64,000 bases of DNA, taken from positions 62,001 to 126,000 of the forward strand of contig JACQVQ010000008.1 in NCBI GenBank assembly GCA_016209685.1. The letters run 5' to 3'. Below, piece after piece: positions 25,818-34,666 of this stretch (position 1 is its first letter; each line of letters opens with the position of its first letter). Both the position numbers and the translations under genes were made by a program. Under the pieces are notes generated by a model. It did no database searches. It saw nothing but the letters and a program-made list of their open reading frames with translations, and was not told the origin of the DNA. Source of the stretch: Planctomycetota bacterium (GTDB lineage Bacteria; Planctomycetota; Brocadiia; Brocadiales; Bathyanammoxibiaceae).

Positions 25818-27050
25818 ATGAAAAAACTGTTTATTATACTAGCCATTGCTATCCCAATAGTAGCCGCGGCCAGTACGGTAGGCGTATTGATGTCAAAGGG
25901 GGAGGCTACGAAGTATCATACGGCCAGGGTGGAGAGGGGAGACATTGTCTCAGTGGTTACTGCCAGTGGTACGTTACAACCGCTACTCTCTGTGCAGGTA
26001 GGTAGCCAGGTCTCAGGCAAAATAAAAGAGATTTATGTAGATTTTGATTACGTCGTAACAAAGGGCCAACTGCTGGCCCGCATAGACCCCGCCCCTTTTG
26101 AGAGCAGGGCAAGGCAGGCCGGGGCCAACCTGGAAATAGCCAGGGCCAAGGTCTCTAGTGCCAGGTCCGATGTTACGGAACTGGAGGTGAAGGTAAAGGA
26201 TGCACAGAGGATTTACAACCGTTTTGAGACCTTGTTTAAAGATGGGGTGGTTACAGAGCAGGAAAGGGACACTGCCCGTACTAACTACGAGATGGCCACG
26301 GCAGAGTTAGAGGCCGCAAGGGCCAGACATGAGCTTGCCCTGGCAGAACTAAAGCAGGCAGAGGCCGCCCTGGAATCAGCAGAGCTTGACCTCAGCTACA
26401 CCTACATTTACTCTCCTATTGATGGCCTTGTACTGACTCGTAACGTAGACGTAGGACAGACCGTGGCGGCCACTTTCCAGACCCCTACCCTCTTCTTGAT
26501 AGCCAGAGACCTCAGGGAGATGGAGGCCCACCTGGATGTCAATGAGGCGGATGTTGGCAGGATAAGCCAGGGCCAGTCTGCCACCTTTTACGTGAATGCC
26601 TACCCGGATACCACTTTTAAGGCGAAGGTAGTTGAGATAAGAAGTTCTCCAAAGGTCACGCAGAACGTGGTCATCTATAATGTGGTTATTGGGGTGGAAA
26701 ATAAAGAGCTACAACTGAAACCAGGCATGACCGCCAATGCCACAATCACAGTGGCAGAAAAGCGCGATGTACTGAAGATACCTAACCCTGCACTACGTTT
26801 TAAGCCACCCAACACCATAAAGGCCAAAGGTCCAAACGTACAGGTCCCCAAAGAAGGGTACAAAGGCCCCACGCACGTAGTATATGCGATAAAGGGGAAG
26901 AAGAGACTTAACCCCGTACCCGTGGTGACAGGCGTCTCAGATGATAAATTTACAGAAATGATACAGGGGGACCTCAGAGAAGGGGACCCACTAGCAATAG
27001 GCCTGGAACTTAAAGGGAAAGGGCCTACTATGACAAGGAGGTTATTTTAG
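25818..27050 (+). CDS. MacA-like periplasmic adaptor (membrane fusion protein)
   Basis: 410 residues with an N-terminal membrane anchor (5-27). The barrel-sandwich half-motifs are SVQVGSQVSGKIKEIYVDFDYVV and YIYSPIDGLVLTRNVDVGQTV. A long coiled-coil hairpin (about 90-190, rich in AxxELxAAxA) and beta-barrel domains complete the fold. It bridges an inner-membrane ABC pump to an outer-membrane channel. It is the first gene of a three-gene exporter; GGAG precedes ATG. Substrate is unknown; no TolC-like gene is in the window. Confidence 0.93.
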   Translation: MKKLFIILAIAIPIVAAASTVGVLMSKGEATKYHTARVERGDIVSVVTASGTLQPLLSVQVGSQVSGKIKEIYVDFDYVVTKGQLLARIDPAPFESRARQAGANLEIARAKVSSARSDVTELEVKVKDAQRIYNRFETLFKDGVVTEQERDTARTNYEMATAELEAARARHELALAELKQAEAALESAELDLSYTYIYSPIDGLVLTRNVDVGQTVAATFQTPTLFLIARDLREMEAHLDVNEADVGRISQGQSATFYVNAYPDTTFKAKVVEIRSSPKVTQNVVIYNVVIGVENKELQLKPGMTANATITVAEKRDVLKIPNPALRFKPPNTIKAKGPNVQVPKEGYKGPTHVVYAIKGKKRLNPVPVVTGVSDDKFTEMIQGDLREGDPLAIGLELKGKGPTMTRRLF

Positions 27051-27104
27051 TAGATAGGATTGGGGCTCCGTCCCCAATTACAGAAGTTAAGGAAAAGTTC
27101 TGCT

Positions 27105-27848
27105 ATGGTAAAAGGGACGCTTATAATTACAGAAAACCTGCACAAGGTATACCGAATGGGCGAGGTGGAGGTCCGTGTCCTGAGGGGGGTATCTTTAAAA
27201 ATAGAGGAGGGTGAGTTTGTGGCGGTAATGGGCCCTTCAGGGGCCGGGAAGTCTACTTTTATGAATATCCTTGGCTGTCTAGATTATCCCACCAGCGGTA
27301 ACTACATGTTTGACGGGCAGAAGGTCGCCGCCCTTAACATCAATCAATTAGCAGAGATAAGGAACAGGAAGATAGGCTTTGTCTTCCAGAATTTTAACCT
27401 CCTGCCGAGGATGTCTGCCGTGGAAAACGTAGAACTGCCTCTAATCTATGGAGGTGTATCTAGAAGGGAGCGGAAGGAAAGGGCATTGAAGATGCTCTGG
27501 GCCATGGGTCTGAAAGGGAGGGAAAATAACACGCCCAGCAAACTCTCCGGCGGTGAACAACAGCGAGTAGCCATTGCCAGGGCCATAGTTAACCAGCCCA
27601 TCCTCATCCTGGCGGACGAACCCACTGGTAACCTGGATAGCGTGAGTGCGGCGGAGGTCATGGCCATATTCCAGAGACTAAACAGTCAGGGCATAACTAT
27701 CATACTGGTTACCCATGAGGCGGATATTGCCCAGTACGCCAGAAGAAGGCTACTCTTCAGGGATGGGAAGGTGGTAGAGGATACTGCCGAGATAACCGTA
27801 GGGACATCCGCCTTAGGCGGACACGTGCCCCTACCCGAGGAGGGATAG
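27105..27848 (+). CDS. MacB/LolD-type ABC transporter ATPase
   Basis: 247 residues from ATG 27105, with AAGGAA upstream; the longer in-frame TTG at 27060 lies in a GGGGCTCCGTCCCC palindrome. Walker [11 protein letters not shown]-loop VFQNFNLLP, signature [14 protein letters not shown], Walker [13 protein letters not shown] and the switch His in VTHEAD are all present. It powers the permease encoded two bases downstream. Its C-terminal tail from about residue 232 ([13 protein letters not shown]) is encoded by a composite palindrome. Confidence 0.95.
   Translation: MVKGTLIITENLHKVYRMGEVEVRVLRGVSLKIEEGEFVAVMGPSGAGKSTFMNILGCLDYPTSGNYMFDGQKVAALNINQLAEIRNRKIGFVFQNFNLLPRMSAVENVELPLIYGGVSRRERKERALKMLWAMGLKGRENNTPSKLSGGEQQRVAIARAIVNQPILILADEPTGNLDSVSAAEVMAIFQRLNSQGITIILVTHEADIAQYARRRLLFRDGKVVEDTAEITVGTSALGGHVPLPEEG
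27798..27834. repeat. Composite palindrome: 15-base element inside a GTAGGGGC element
   Basis: Outer arms GTAGGGACA and CGTGCCCCTAC belong to the GTAGGGGC family. Between them sits TCCGCCTTAGGCGGA (27807-27821). This is best read as insertion of the second element into the first. The whole is translated in frame. Confidence 0.85.
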
Positions 27849-27849
27849 T

Positions 27850-29085
27850 ATGAAGGTCTCTCTGGAAGTCTTTCGTATTGCATTAAGGACGCTGAGACAG
27901 CACAAGCTCCGCTCGGCCCTGACCATGTTGGGGGTTACTATAGGCGTAGGCTCAGTGATAGCCATGGTCGGCATAGGACAGGGGGCAGGGGCGATGGTCA
28001 AGGCCCAGATAGAGGGCCTGGGGAGTAATATGCTCCTCGTCTTTTCTGGCAGCGTCACGACCGGAGGGGCAAGAGCTGGCACGGGTACCGCCTATGCCCT
28101 CACCGTAGAAGATGCAAAGGCCATTACCAGGGAATGCCCAGCCGTGGCCATTACCTCCTATAGTAAGCGGGAGATGAACCAGGTCGTATACGGTAACCAA
28201 AACTGGAATACCTTCATTGCAGGGGTTACACCCGAATACCAGATTATCAGGAACTGGTCCGTACTCAATGGCACCTTCTTTACCCCCAGGGACATGGAGA
28301 GGGCAGACACGGTATGCGTCCTCGGGTACAAGGTGGCCGAGAACTTGTTCGGAGTGGGGGAAGACCCCGTGGGGAAGACAGTTATCATCAAGAAGGTGCC
28401 CTTCAGGGTAATCGGGGTAATGTCCCCAAGGGGGGCCATTGCGGGTAGCGGACAGGACCAGGACGACCAGGTATTCATACCCTTTACCGCTGCGGAGTGG
28501 AAGATTATCGGGTCCATACTACCGGGCTACATCAACGTAATCTTCGCCTCTGCCGTCTCACAAGAGGCCATACCAGAGGCAGAACAACAGATAAAAGACC
28601 TCCTCCGCCAGAGACATCATCTGCCCAAAGAGGCGCCGGACGATTTTACTCTAATGAACCTAAAAGAAGTCTCAGAGATGCAACAGGCCACAAGTAAGGT
28701 ACTTACCTACCTCCTCGGCAGTATTGCCTCAGTTTCTCTCATTGTGGGAGGCATAGGGATAATGAACATCATGCTGGTCTCTGTAAGCGAGAGGACGAGG
28801 GAGGTAGGGATAAGGATGGCAATAGGGGCAAAGAGGAATGACATCCTTGTACAGTTCTTGATAGAGTCCGTAGTCTTGAGCTGCATAGGGGGGCTGATAG
28901 GCCTTGCCCTGGGTATAGGTGGTTCTCAGCTCCTGTCCCTCCTGGGCCACTGGCCAGTGTTTATATCCCCCCTGATGGTACTCGTCGCCTTCTGTTTCGC
29001 AGTCCTGGTAGGGGTTATCTTTGGGATCTACCCTGCCAACAAGGCCTCCAAGCTGAACCCCATTGAGGCCCTGCGTTACGAATAA
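27850..29085 (+). CDS. MacB-type ABC transporter permease
   Basis: 411 residues: N-terminal membrane helix (KLRSALTMLGVTIGVGSVIAM), a large periplasmic MacB_PCD domain (about 45-245) and three C-terminal helices with the FtsX motif SVSERTREVGIRMAIGAKRNDI. It works with the upstream ATPase and adaptor, moving substrate by mechanotransmission from the periplasm outward. GGAGG precedes ATG and the gap to the ATPase is one base. Confidence 0.95.
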   Translation: MKVSLEVFRIALRTLRQHKLRSALTMLGVTIGVGSVIAMVGIGQGAGAMVKAQIEGLGSNMLLVFSGSVTTGGARAGTGTAYALTVEDAKAITRECPAVAITSYSKREMNQVVYGNQNWNTFIAGVTPEYQIIRNWSVLNGTFFTPRDMERADTVCVLGYKVAENLFGVGEDPVGKTVIIKKVPFRVIGVMSPRGAIAGSGQDQDDQVFIPFTAAEWKIIGSILPGYINVIFASAVSQEAIPEAEQQIKDLLRQRHHLPKEAPDDFTLMNLKEVSEMQQATSKVLTYLLGSIASVSLIVGGIGIMNIMLVSVSERTREVGIRMAIGAKRNDILVQFLIESVVLSCIGGLIGLALGIGGSQLLSLLGHWPVFISPLMVLVAFCFAVLVGVIFGIYPANKASKLNPIEALRYE

Positions 29086-29103
29086 AATTATGGGGAGGAA
29101 GAT

Positions 29104-30318
29104 ATGCCAATAAAAGTAGCGGATGGAGTCTACTGGGTAGGGGCCATTGATTGGAACCTTAGACTCTATCACAACACCTATTCCACCCATCACGGCACCA
29201 CCTATAACTCATACCTACTGCTGGACGAACAGATAGCACTGGTGGACACCGTCTACGGCCCGTTCTACGAAGAACTCCTTAAAAACATAAAGGAGTTGGT
29301 ACCCGTTGAGAAGATTACTTACGTGATAGTCAACCACGCCGAGTCTGACCACTCAGGCGCCCTCCCCAGGGTGATGGAAATCATCCCCAGGGCCAGGGTG
29401 GTTTGTACGAGTAAATGTAAGGATATACTCTCTAGGCTCTATCATACCCCTGCCGGAATCGGCCCTGCCACCTGGGATTTCCTTGTAGTGGGGTCCGGAG
29501 ACGAGCTAAAGATTGGCAAGAAGACCCTGAGGTTTATAGAGGCCCCAATGATGCACTGGCCTGACAACATGTTTACCTATGTAGAGGAGGATAAGCTCCT
29601 CCTCTCAAATGACCCATTCGGACAGCATGTTGCCTCCTACGAGAGGTTTGAGGACGAGGCGGAGCAGGCAGTGGTCTGGGAGGAGGCGGCCAAATACTTC
29701 GCCAACACGCTCTCTCCCTTTACGGCCCTGATAAAAAGGAAGGTGGAGGAGATACAGTCCCTCCCCATAGAGATTATTGCACCTAGCCACGGAGTTATCT
29801 GGCGTAAAGAACCCCAACGAATCCTGGAGAAATACCATCGTTGGGCTAGTGGGGAGGCGGAGGAGAGGGTACTGATAGCCTACGAGACCATGTGGGAGAG
29901 CACGGAGATAATGGCCGGGGCCATAGCCGAGGGGGTCCAGAGAGAGGGCGTACCAGTCAGGCTCTTCAAGCTCTCAACAGTAGACCATGCAGACGTCTTC
30001 AGGGAGTTACTGGAGGCCAGGGGGTTGATGATTGGTTCTTCCACCATCAATAACACGGTGCTTCCCGCCGCGGCTTCCTTTATAGAGGGTCTCAAGGGGT
30101 TGCGTCCAAAGGGGAAGGTGGCCTGTGCCTTCGGCTCCCACGGGTGGGGCGGTGGGGCTGTAAAGGTGATAGAGCAGGCCGTGAGGCAGGCCGGCATAGA
30201 GCACGTCGTCCCCGGACTTGCCGTAAAGTATAGACCCGATGCAGGAGAACTGGAGGCATGTCAACGACTGGGGATCCAGTTTGCCCGAGAGGTGAAGAAA
30301 TTCTCCCCTGGTGGGTGA
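29104..30318 (+). CDS. Flavodiiron protein (O2/NO reductase)
   Basis: 404 residues. The metallo-beta-lactamase-like diiron domain has ligands His78-Glu80-Asp82-His83 in NHAESDHSG. The C-terminal flavodoxin domain starts near residue 258 (VLIAYETMWESTE). No rubredoxin domain is fused. These proteins reduce O2 to water or NO to N2O in anaerobes, protecting oxygen-sensitive enzymes such as the radical SAM proteins nearby. It is followed 7 bases later by amrS; GGGGAGG precedes its ATG. Confidence 0.95.
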   Translation: MPIKVADGVYWVGAIDWNLRLYHNTYSTHHGTTYNSYLLLDEQIALVDTVYGPFYEELLKNIKELVPVEKITYVIVNHAESDHSGALPRVMEIIPRARVVCTSKCKDILSRLYHTPAGIGPATWDFLVVGSGDELKIGKKTLRFIEAPMMHWPDNMFTYVEEDKLLLSNDPFGQHVASYERFEDEAEQAVVWEEAAKYFANTLSPFTALIKRKVEEIQSLPIEIIAPSHGVIWRKEPQRILEKYHRWASGEAEERVLIAYETMWESTEIMAGAIAEGVQREGVPVRLFKLSTVDHADVFRELLEARGLMIGSSTINNTVLPAAASFIEGLKGLRPKGKVACAFGSHGWGGGAVKVIEQAVRQAGIEHVVPGLAVKYRPDAGELEACQRLGIQFAREVKKFSPGG

Positions 30319-30324
30319 GGTCTC

Positions 30325-31362
30325 ATGAAAGAGGCACTCTTGTATCACAGGTTAAACGGGCAGGTACAGTGCGACGTCTGCCAGAGGAGGTGCGTAGTCA
30401 ACGAGGGCCGGAGGGGCTTCTGCCGTACCCGCCTTAACAGAGGTGGTAAATTCTATAGCCTGACGTATGGCAGGGTGGCCTCTATCTCCACAAACCCTAT
30501 AGAGAAGAAGCCTGTGTTCCATTTCTACCCAGGTAGCAGGTGGCTATCCCTGGGGAGTCTTGGATGCAATTTCCTTTGTCCTGGATGTCAGAACTGGGAG
30601 ATAGCCCACGACAGGGTGGAACTCCCGGAGGAGACCTATGAATTCCTCTCCCCGGAAGAATCAGTACAATTGGCCAGAGAAAGGGGGTGTCTGGGAATCT
30701 CCTGGACCTTTAACGAGCCTACCCTCTGGTTTGAATACACCCTGGAGGGGGCAAGACTGGCCAGGGAACAGGGACTCTTTACCAATTACGTCACTAACGG
30801 CTTCATGACAGAAGAGGCTTTGGATACTATTGGGCCTTATCTTGACATTTTTCGTGTGGATATAAAGGGCTTCTCAAAGGAGACCTATCACAGGGTAGCT
30901 CATATCAAGGATTTCATGGGAATCCTAAAGGTTACAGAACGAGCGAAGCATAAATGGGGTATGCACGTGGAGGTGGTGACCAACGTAACCCCAGGGTTTA
31001 ACGATAGTGAAGAGGAGCTAAAGGGTATTGCCAGCTGGATAAAGGATTCCCTGGGCATGGATACCCCCTGGCACGTCACCAGGTTTTATCCGTACCTACA
31101 CCTCTCTCACCTTCCTCCTACACCGATACAAAAATTAGAGAGGGCCAGGGAGATTGGCCTTGAGATAGGGTTGGATTATGTCTATATTGGGAACGTCCCT
31201 GGCCACCCTGGGGAGAATACCTACTGTCCGGGCTGTGGGAGACTCCTTATAGAGCGGTTTGTTTATGAGATTACCCTCCATGAGATGGAAGGGGGAAAGT
31301 GCCTGGGATGCGGCTACCAGTTGGCAGGCAGGTTTGGGGCAGTGTGCAAGGCAAGCACTTAA
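30325..31362 (+). CDS. amrS: AmmeMemoRadiSam system radical SAM enzyme
   Basis: 345 residues. The radical SAM cluster motif is CNFLCPGC (Cys81, 85, 88). An N-terminal Cys group (CDVCQRRCVVNEGRRGFC) and a C-terminal zinc-ribbon-like pair group (CPGCGRLL, CLGCGYQ) match AmrS. The system normally includes AMMECR1 and MEMO-domain proteins, which are not in this window. Its substrate is not known to me. It sits just after the flavodiiron gene. Confidence 0.9.
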   Translation: MKEALLYHRLNGQVQCDVCQRRCVVNEGRRGFCRTRLNRGGKFYSLTYGRVASISTNPIEKKPVFHFYPGSRWLSLGSLGCNFLCPGCQNWEIAHDRVELPEETYEFLSPEESVQLARERGCLGISWTFNEPTLWFEYTLEGARLAREQGLFTNYVTNGFMTEEALDTIGPYLDIFRVDIKGFSKETYHRVAHIKDFMGILKVTERAKHKWGMHVEVVTNVTPGFNDSEEELKGIASWIKDSLGMDTPWHVTRFYPYLHLSHLPPTPIQKLERAREIGLEIGLDYVYIGNVPGHPGENTYCPGCGRLLIERFVYEITLHEMEGGKCLGCGYQLAGRFGAVCKAST

Positions 31363-31414
31363 GTATTTTTACCGTTGTCAAAAAAAGAAAACGGTTGTAT
31401 AAAGGAGTTCAATT

Positions 31415-32677
31415 ATGGCTATAAAGAAAATCAGAATATCAAACTTTAAGAGTTTTAAGGACTTAGAGGTAGAACTTGGTGCCTTTAATGTATTGATTGG
31501 TGCCAATGCCTCAGGGAAATCTAATTTCATACAGGTCTTTAAATTTCTTAGAGACATAGCAACCGATGGTCTAGATAATGCATTATCTATGCAAGGGGGG
31601 GTAAAATATCTTAGGAATATAAGTGTTGGTTCATTGCAGAACTTTTCATTAGAAGTTGTTTCTGTTCTAGAACCTTCAGCTAAGTTTGGACGGGAAAAAA
31701 TGATAGGAGGAAAGATATATGAGACAATTTATAAATTTGATATGAAGTTTAGGAGAAAAGGACTAGGTTTTGAGATCTCAGAGGACAAGTTTACACTTAA
31801 ATATAAGTACGTTCGATTAGGAAAACAAAAGTTAGATGAAAAAAAGTTAGAAGAGAAAGAAGAACTCGGGCAAGGAGAAGTTATCTTTTCCAATGTTAAT
31901 GGAAAAGTTGATTACGATGTAAATCTAGTTAGCAAAACATTAGGTAAGCAAGATATACCTTTGCCCCGATTTTTACTTGAGGAAAAACTGCCACCTAAAA
32001 CTCTTCTCCTCCAAACCCCATTATTATTTATACCTACGTTAGCGGTGGGAAAAGGGTTCGGTGAAATTTCAGTATATGATTTTGACCCCAAGCTACCTAA
32101 AAGGGCAGTACCAATTACTGGAAAGGCTGAACTGGAAGAGGATGGTAGCAATTTAGCCCTTATTCTTGAAAATATCCTAGAGAATAAGGAAAGAAAAAGA
32201 AAATTTTCTAATCTGATAAGAGACCTCTTGCCATTTGTGGAGAAGGTAGATACAGAAAAATTTGCAGATAAGTCTTTACTCTTTAAATTACGAGAGAGTT
32301 ATTTTAAAGACGAGTACCTTCCTGCTTCTTTGATCTCTGATGGGACTATAAATATAACAGCCTTAATCATTGCCTTATATTTTGATAAAAAGCCACTCAG
32401 CATTATTGAGGAACCGGAGAGGAATATACACCCACATCTTATCTCAAAAATAATAAGCATGATGAAAGAGGCTTCAAAGGATAAGCAAATCATTGTTACT
32501 ACTCATAATCCTGAGGTGATAAGACATGCGGGAGTTGAAAACATTTTCCTTGTCTCAAGGGATAAAGAAGGTTTCTCTATAATCTCCAGACCGGCTGATA
32601 AAGATGAAGTAAAGACATTTCTTAAGAACGAGATAGGAATTGAAGAACTCTTCATACAAGATTTACTAGGAGTATGA
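31415..32677 (+). CDS. AAA_21-type ABC ATPase, defence candidate (with next gene)
   Basis: 420 residues. Walker A is GANASGKS (29-36) after the typical IRISNFKSFKD start. A signature-like SDGTINITALIIALYF precedes Walker B SIIEEPERNIHPH (about 329-341), and VTTHNPEVIRH is the switch His region. No nuclease domain follows, unlike OLD proteins. AAGGAG precedes ATG. It overlaps the next gene by 4 bases. The pair is clearly more AT-rich and rich in AAA/AGA/TTA codons compared with the neighbours, so it was probably acquired. Related ATPase plus TOPRIM pairs act in phage defence (Gabija, OLD, PARIS types). The role here is inferred. Confidence 0.85.
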   Translation: MAIKKIRISNFKSFKDLEVELGAFNVLIGANASGKSNFIQVFKFLRDIATDGLDNALSMQGGVKYLRNISVGSLQNFSLEVVSVLEPSAKFGREKMIGGKIYETIYKFDMKFRRKGLGFEISEDKFTLKYKYVRLGKQKLDEKKLEEKEELGQGEVIFSNVNGKVDYDVNLVSKTLGKQDIPLPRFLLEEKLPPKTLLLQTPLLFIPTLAVGKGFGEISVYDFDPKLPKRAVPITGKAELEEDGSNLALILENILENKERKRKFSNLIRDLLPFVEKVDTEKFADKSLLFKLRESYFKDEYLPASLISDGTINITALIIALYFDKKPLSIIEEPERNIHPHLISKIISMMKEASKDKQIIVTTHNPEVIRHAGVENIFLVSRDKEGFSIISRPADKDEVKTFLKNEIGIEELFIQDLLGV

Positions 32678-33204
32678 GCACGGCGTATAAGAGATTATTC
32701 ATTTGGGTTGAGGGTCCAGATGATGTAAGGTTCTTTGATGGGATAGTAAAGCCAGTATTTGAGAGAAAATATGGCCTGGTAAAAGTAATAGAATATTCAA
32801 AACTTAAGAGAGAAAGAATTGATAACTTCCTTAAGAGTATTAAAGCAATGGACGCTGATTATATTTATGTAAAAGATATTAATGATGCACCGTGTGTAAC
32901 AGCGAAAAAAGAAGGAATACAAAAGAAATTAAATAACATTAACAATGATAGAATTATGGTTGTTATAAAGGAGATAGAAGGCTGGTATCTTGCTGGATTA
33001 GATAAAGCAAACTCAAAAAAACTTAGACTTACTCCACCCTCTACTACAGACAACCTTACAAAAGAAGCATTTAATGGTCTAATCCCTAAGAAGTTTTATT
33101 CTAGGATAGATTTTATGTTAGAAGTTCTGAAATGTTTCTCTACGGAAATGGCGAAGCAGAAAAATAGGTCGTTTAGGTATTTTCTTGAGAAACACGATTG
33201 CTAA
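32674..33204 (+). CDS. Small TOPRIM/DUF4276-like protein, partner of the ATPase
   Basis: 176 residues. RLFIWVEGPDDVRFFDG places Glu13 as in the first TOPRIM motif. YIYVKDINDAP (Asp68, Asp71) may be the acidic second motif, and VVIKEIEGWYLAG resembles the EIExWxLA motif of DUF4276-type proteins. I infer a metal-dependent nuclease-like fold, but the match is by eye and the protein is short. It is translationally coupled to the ATPase (4-base overlap). No known system fits exactly. Confidence 0.7.
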   Translation: MSTAYKRLFIWVEGPDDVRFFDGIVKPVFERKYGLVKVIEYSKLKRERIDNFLKSIKAMDADYIYVKDINDAPCVTAKKEGIQKKLNNINNDRIMVVIKEIEGWYLAGLDKANSKKLRLTPPSTTDNLTKEAFNGLIPKKFYSRIDFMLEVLKCFSTEMAKQKNRSFRYFLEKHDC

Positions 33205-33313
33205 GTTTAAAAATGCTGCCCTAAGATTCCGTCCCAATAATGTTCACCCCAAGTTCCTGCTGAGTAAGAAATTCTTCTACGTGAAAAGCTTTGCCCCTAT
33301 TAAACAATGAATA

Positions 33314-33562
33314 ATGAATAATGATATACCCATAAAAGTAAGGGCCTATTCAGGCTACAGGGCCGAAGAGAGGCCGATGAGTTTTTGCCTGGGGGATCGG
33401 GAACTCAAGGTAAAAGAGGTAATATACACCACCCATGAGGAGAGGGGCGGTAAGAGTATCCGTAGTTTTAGGGTGCTTACAGAGGAAAAGGAGGTATATA
33501 ACCTCTATTATGCCGACGAGGAAGACCAGTGGTATCTGGAGCCTGCCAGAAGGCATGAGTAA
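33314..33562 (+). CDS. Small DUF6504-like protein
   Basis: 82 residues: IKVRAYSGYRAEERPMSFCLGDRELKVKEVI followed by RSFRVLTEEKEVYNLYYADEEDQWYLEP. The layout (beta-rich, Trp near the end) resembles the DUF6504 family, whose role is unknown. The ATG lies in an AATGAATAATGAATAATG run, where the third ATG is equally possible. A partial GTCATnCTGAGCGAAGCG repeat follows the stop. Confidence 0.65.
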   Translation: MNNDIPIKVRAYSGYRAEERPMSFCLGDRELKVKEVIYTTHEERGGKSIRSFRVLTEEKEVYNLYYADEEDQWYLEPARRHE

Positions 33563-33565
33563 GTG

Positions 33566-33594
33566 TCATGCTGAGCGAAGCGAAGCATCTCTTT
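33566..33594. repeat. Half copy of the GTCATTCTGAGCGAAGCGAAGAATCT repeat
   Basis: Single arm of the hairpin found complete at 34537-34606 and 63418-63509. Confidence 0.75.
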
Positions 33595-33602
33595 TTTGCA
33601 CG

Positions 33603-33854
33603 TTAAGTCGCTGTGAGTTTGTTATACACCCATGCCACCACGGCCCCGCAGATAAAGCCATCTATTAGTCCCCAGACACCGCCCACCAGGGAGCCTAAGA
33701 GGGTGGGTTTGTAGCCGATGTAATAAGAGCCTATTATCTCCAGCAAGGCCGTGCCACAGCCAAAGGACATGGAGATGAGGCCGAGGATGACGCAGTACAG
33801 TGACCAAAAAATCCCCACTGCCAGACCCAGGGCCTTTATGTCCAATCTGTTCAT
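33603..33854 (-). CDS. Small holin-like membrane protein
   Basis: 83 residues from ATG 33854, with GGAGGG just upstream; a longer start at 33896 is not needed. Two hydrophobic segments: ALGLAVGIFWSLYCVILGLIS and SLVGGVWGLIDGFICGAVVAWVYN. Similar short proteins are often labelled bacteriophage holin in bacterial genomes without phage context. No phage genes are nearby, so a lytic role is not supported. Confidence 0.7.
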   Translation of the reverse strand: MNRLDIKALGLAVGIFWSLYCVILGLISMSFGCGTALLEIIGSYYIGYKPTLLGSLVGGVWGLIDGFICGAVVAWVYNKLTAT

Positions 33855-33943
33855 AATACCCTCCATTTGGTTTAAGCGAATAAATAGTCCATGCACAACT
33901 GTAATCCGTGTCCATATATTTTACAATATGGTACTGTTTTTTC

Positions 33944-33972
33944 TTGACAAAGCATTACAATTGTAATAATAC
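33944..33972 (+). promoter_or_regulatory. Strong sigma70-type promoter
   Basis: TTGACA, a 17-base spacer and TAATAC. It points toward the small membrane protein at 34125, leaving a leader of roughly 145 bases. The leader contains an inverted AACGAGGGAGA/TCTCTCGTT pair and a CTCC-GAAA-GGAG hairpin that covers the ribosome site. Confidence 0.7.
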
Positions 33973-34124
33973 TGTGGCCTAGTTCTTTTCAAATTTGGAG
34001 AGTTGTAGTAGGTAGTACCACGCAACCTGCCTCTAACGAGGGAGAGGAGTCTGATGGCAGATTTCTCTCGTTCTTGTACGTTTTAATAATCTCCCTAACC
34101 TTTTTCTCCGAAAGGAGGAGAGAA

Positions 34125-34376
34125 ATGACAGTATCCGTGGTACAAATCTTGGGTCTCATAGGCGGTCTCTTGGTCATGATAGCCGGTTTTGTGGGCGCCT
34201 ATCCTGTCTTAAAGATTAAGATACCACCTGGTGCAGTACTTGATAATGGCCAGATAACCGGCGCCCTTAGATTTATGATACCTTACCTCCGCTGGTCGCT
34301 GATACTCTTTGCAGTCGGTGGGATAATGGTTCTCAGTGCCTTTGCCCATTACATTAGTCTGACTGGTATTGTTTAA
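34125..34376 (+). CDS. Small two-helix membrane protein
   Basis: 83 residues from ATG 34125, with GGAGGAG directly upstream. Two membrane segments: VVQILGLIGGLLVMIAGFVGAYPVL and YLRWSLILFAVGGIMVLSAFAHYI, with a short loop (KIKIPPGAVLDNGQ) between them. I do not recognise a family. It has its own near-consensus promoter and a long structured leader, unusual for such a small gene, so it is probably expressed and perhaps post-transcriptionally regulated. Confidence 0.65.
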   Translation: MTVSVVQILGLIGGLLVMIAGFVGAYPVLKIKIPPGAVLDNGQITGALRFMIPYLRWSLILFAVGGIMVLSAFAHYISLTGIV

Positions 34377-34500
34377 TCCCCCCTCTCTCTGGGAAAACTG
34401 CCTGTTTTTGTTTTTATTGCCTATTGCCTGTCATTGCCTACAACACTCCCCCCTCGTCAAATTTCCTCTGGAAAAATCTCAACGAATTTATTAACATTTA

Positions 34501-34636
34501 TATGAGACCTCTGCAAAAGTCACCGCAACACTTCGTGTCATTCTGAGCGAAGCGAAGAATCTGGTCTTTTAAGAGATTCTTCGGTCGCTTCGCTCCCTCA
34601 GAATGACATGTGAGCGGAGTTTTTCAGAAGTCTTAT
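34501..34636. repeat. MITE-like element, copy 1
   Basis: Terminal inverted repeats TATGAGACCTCTGCAAAA and TTTTTCAGAAGTCTTATA enclose a hairpin of GTCATTCTGAGCGAAGCGAAGAATCT and its complement (34537-34606). No gene inside. The right end runs into the 5' region of the following gene. Confidence 0.78.
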
Positions 34637-34666
34637 AAGTCTTTCCCACCGCCAGAAGGAGTGAGA

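Noticed and set aside
33603-33854. Holin of a phage lysis cassette
   Set aside because: No endolysin or phage genes nearby; similar proteins occur widely outside phages.
34610-34666. GTG start of the GltD-MvhD gene at 34610
   Set aside because: The extra residues are the end of the MITE-like element; AAGGAG before TTG 34667 fits better.
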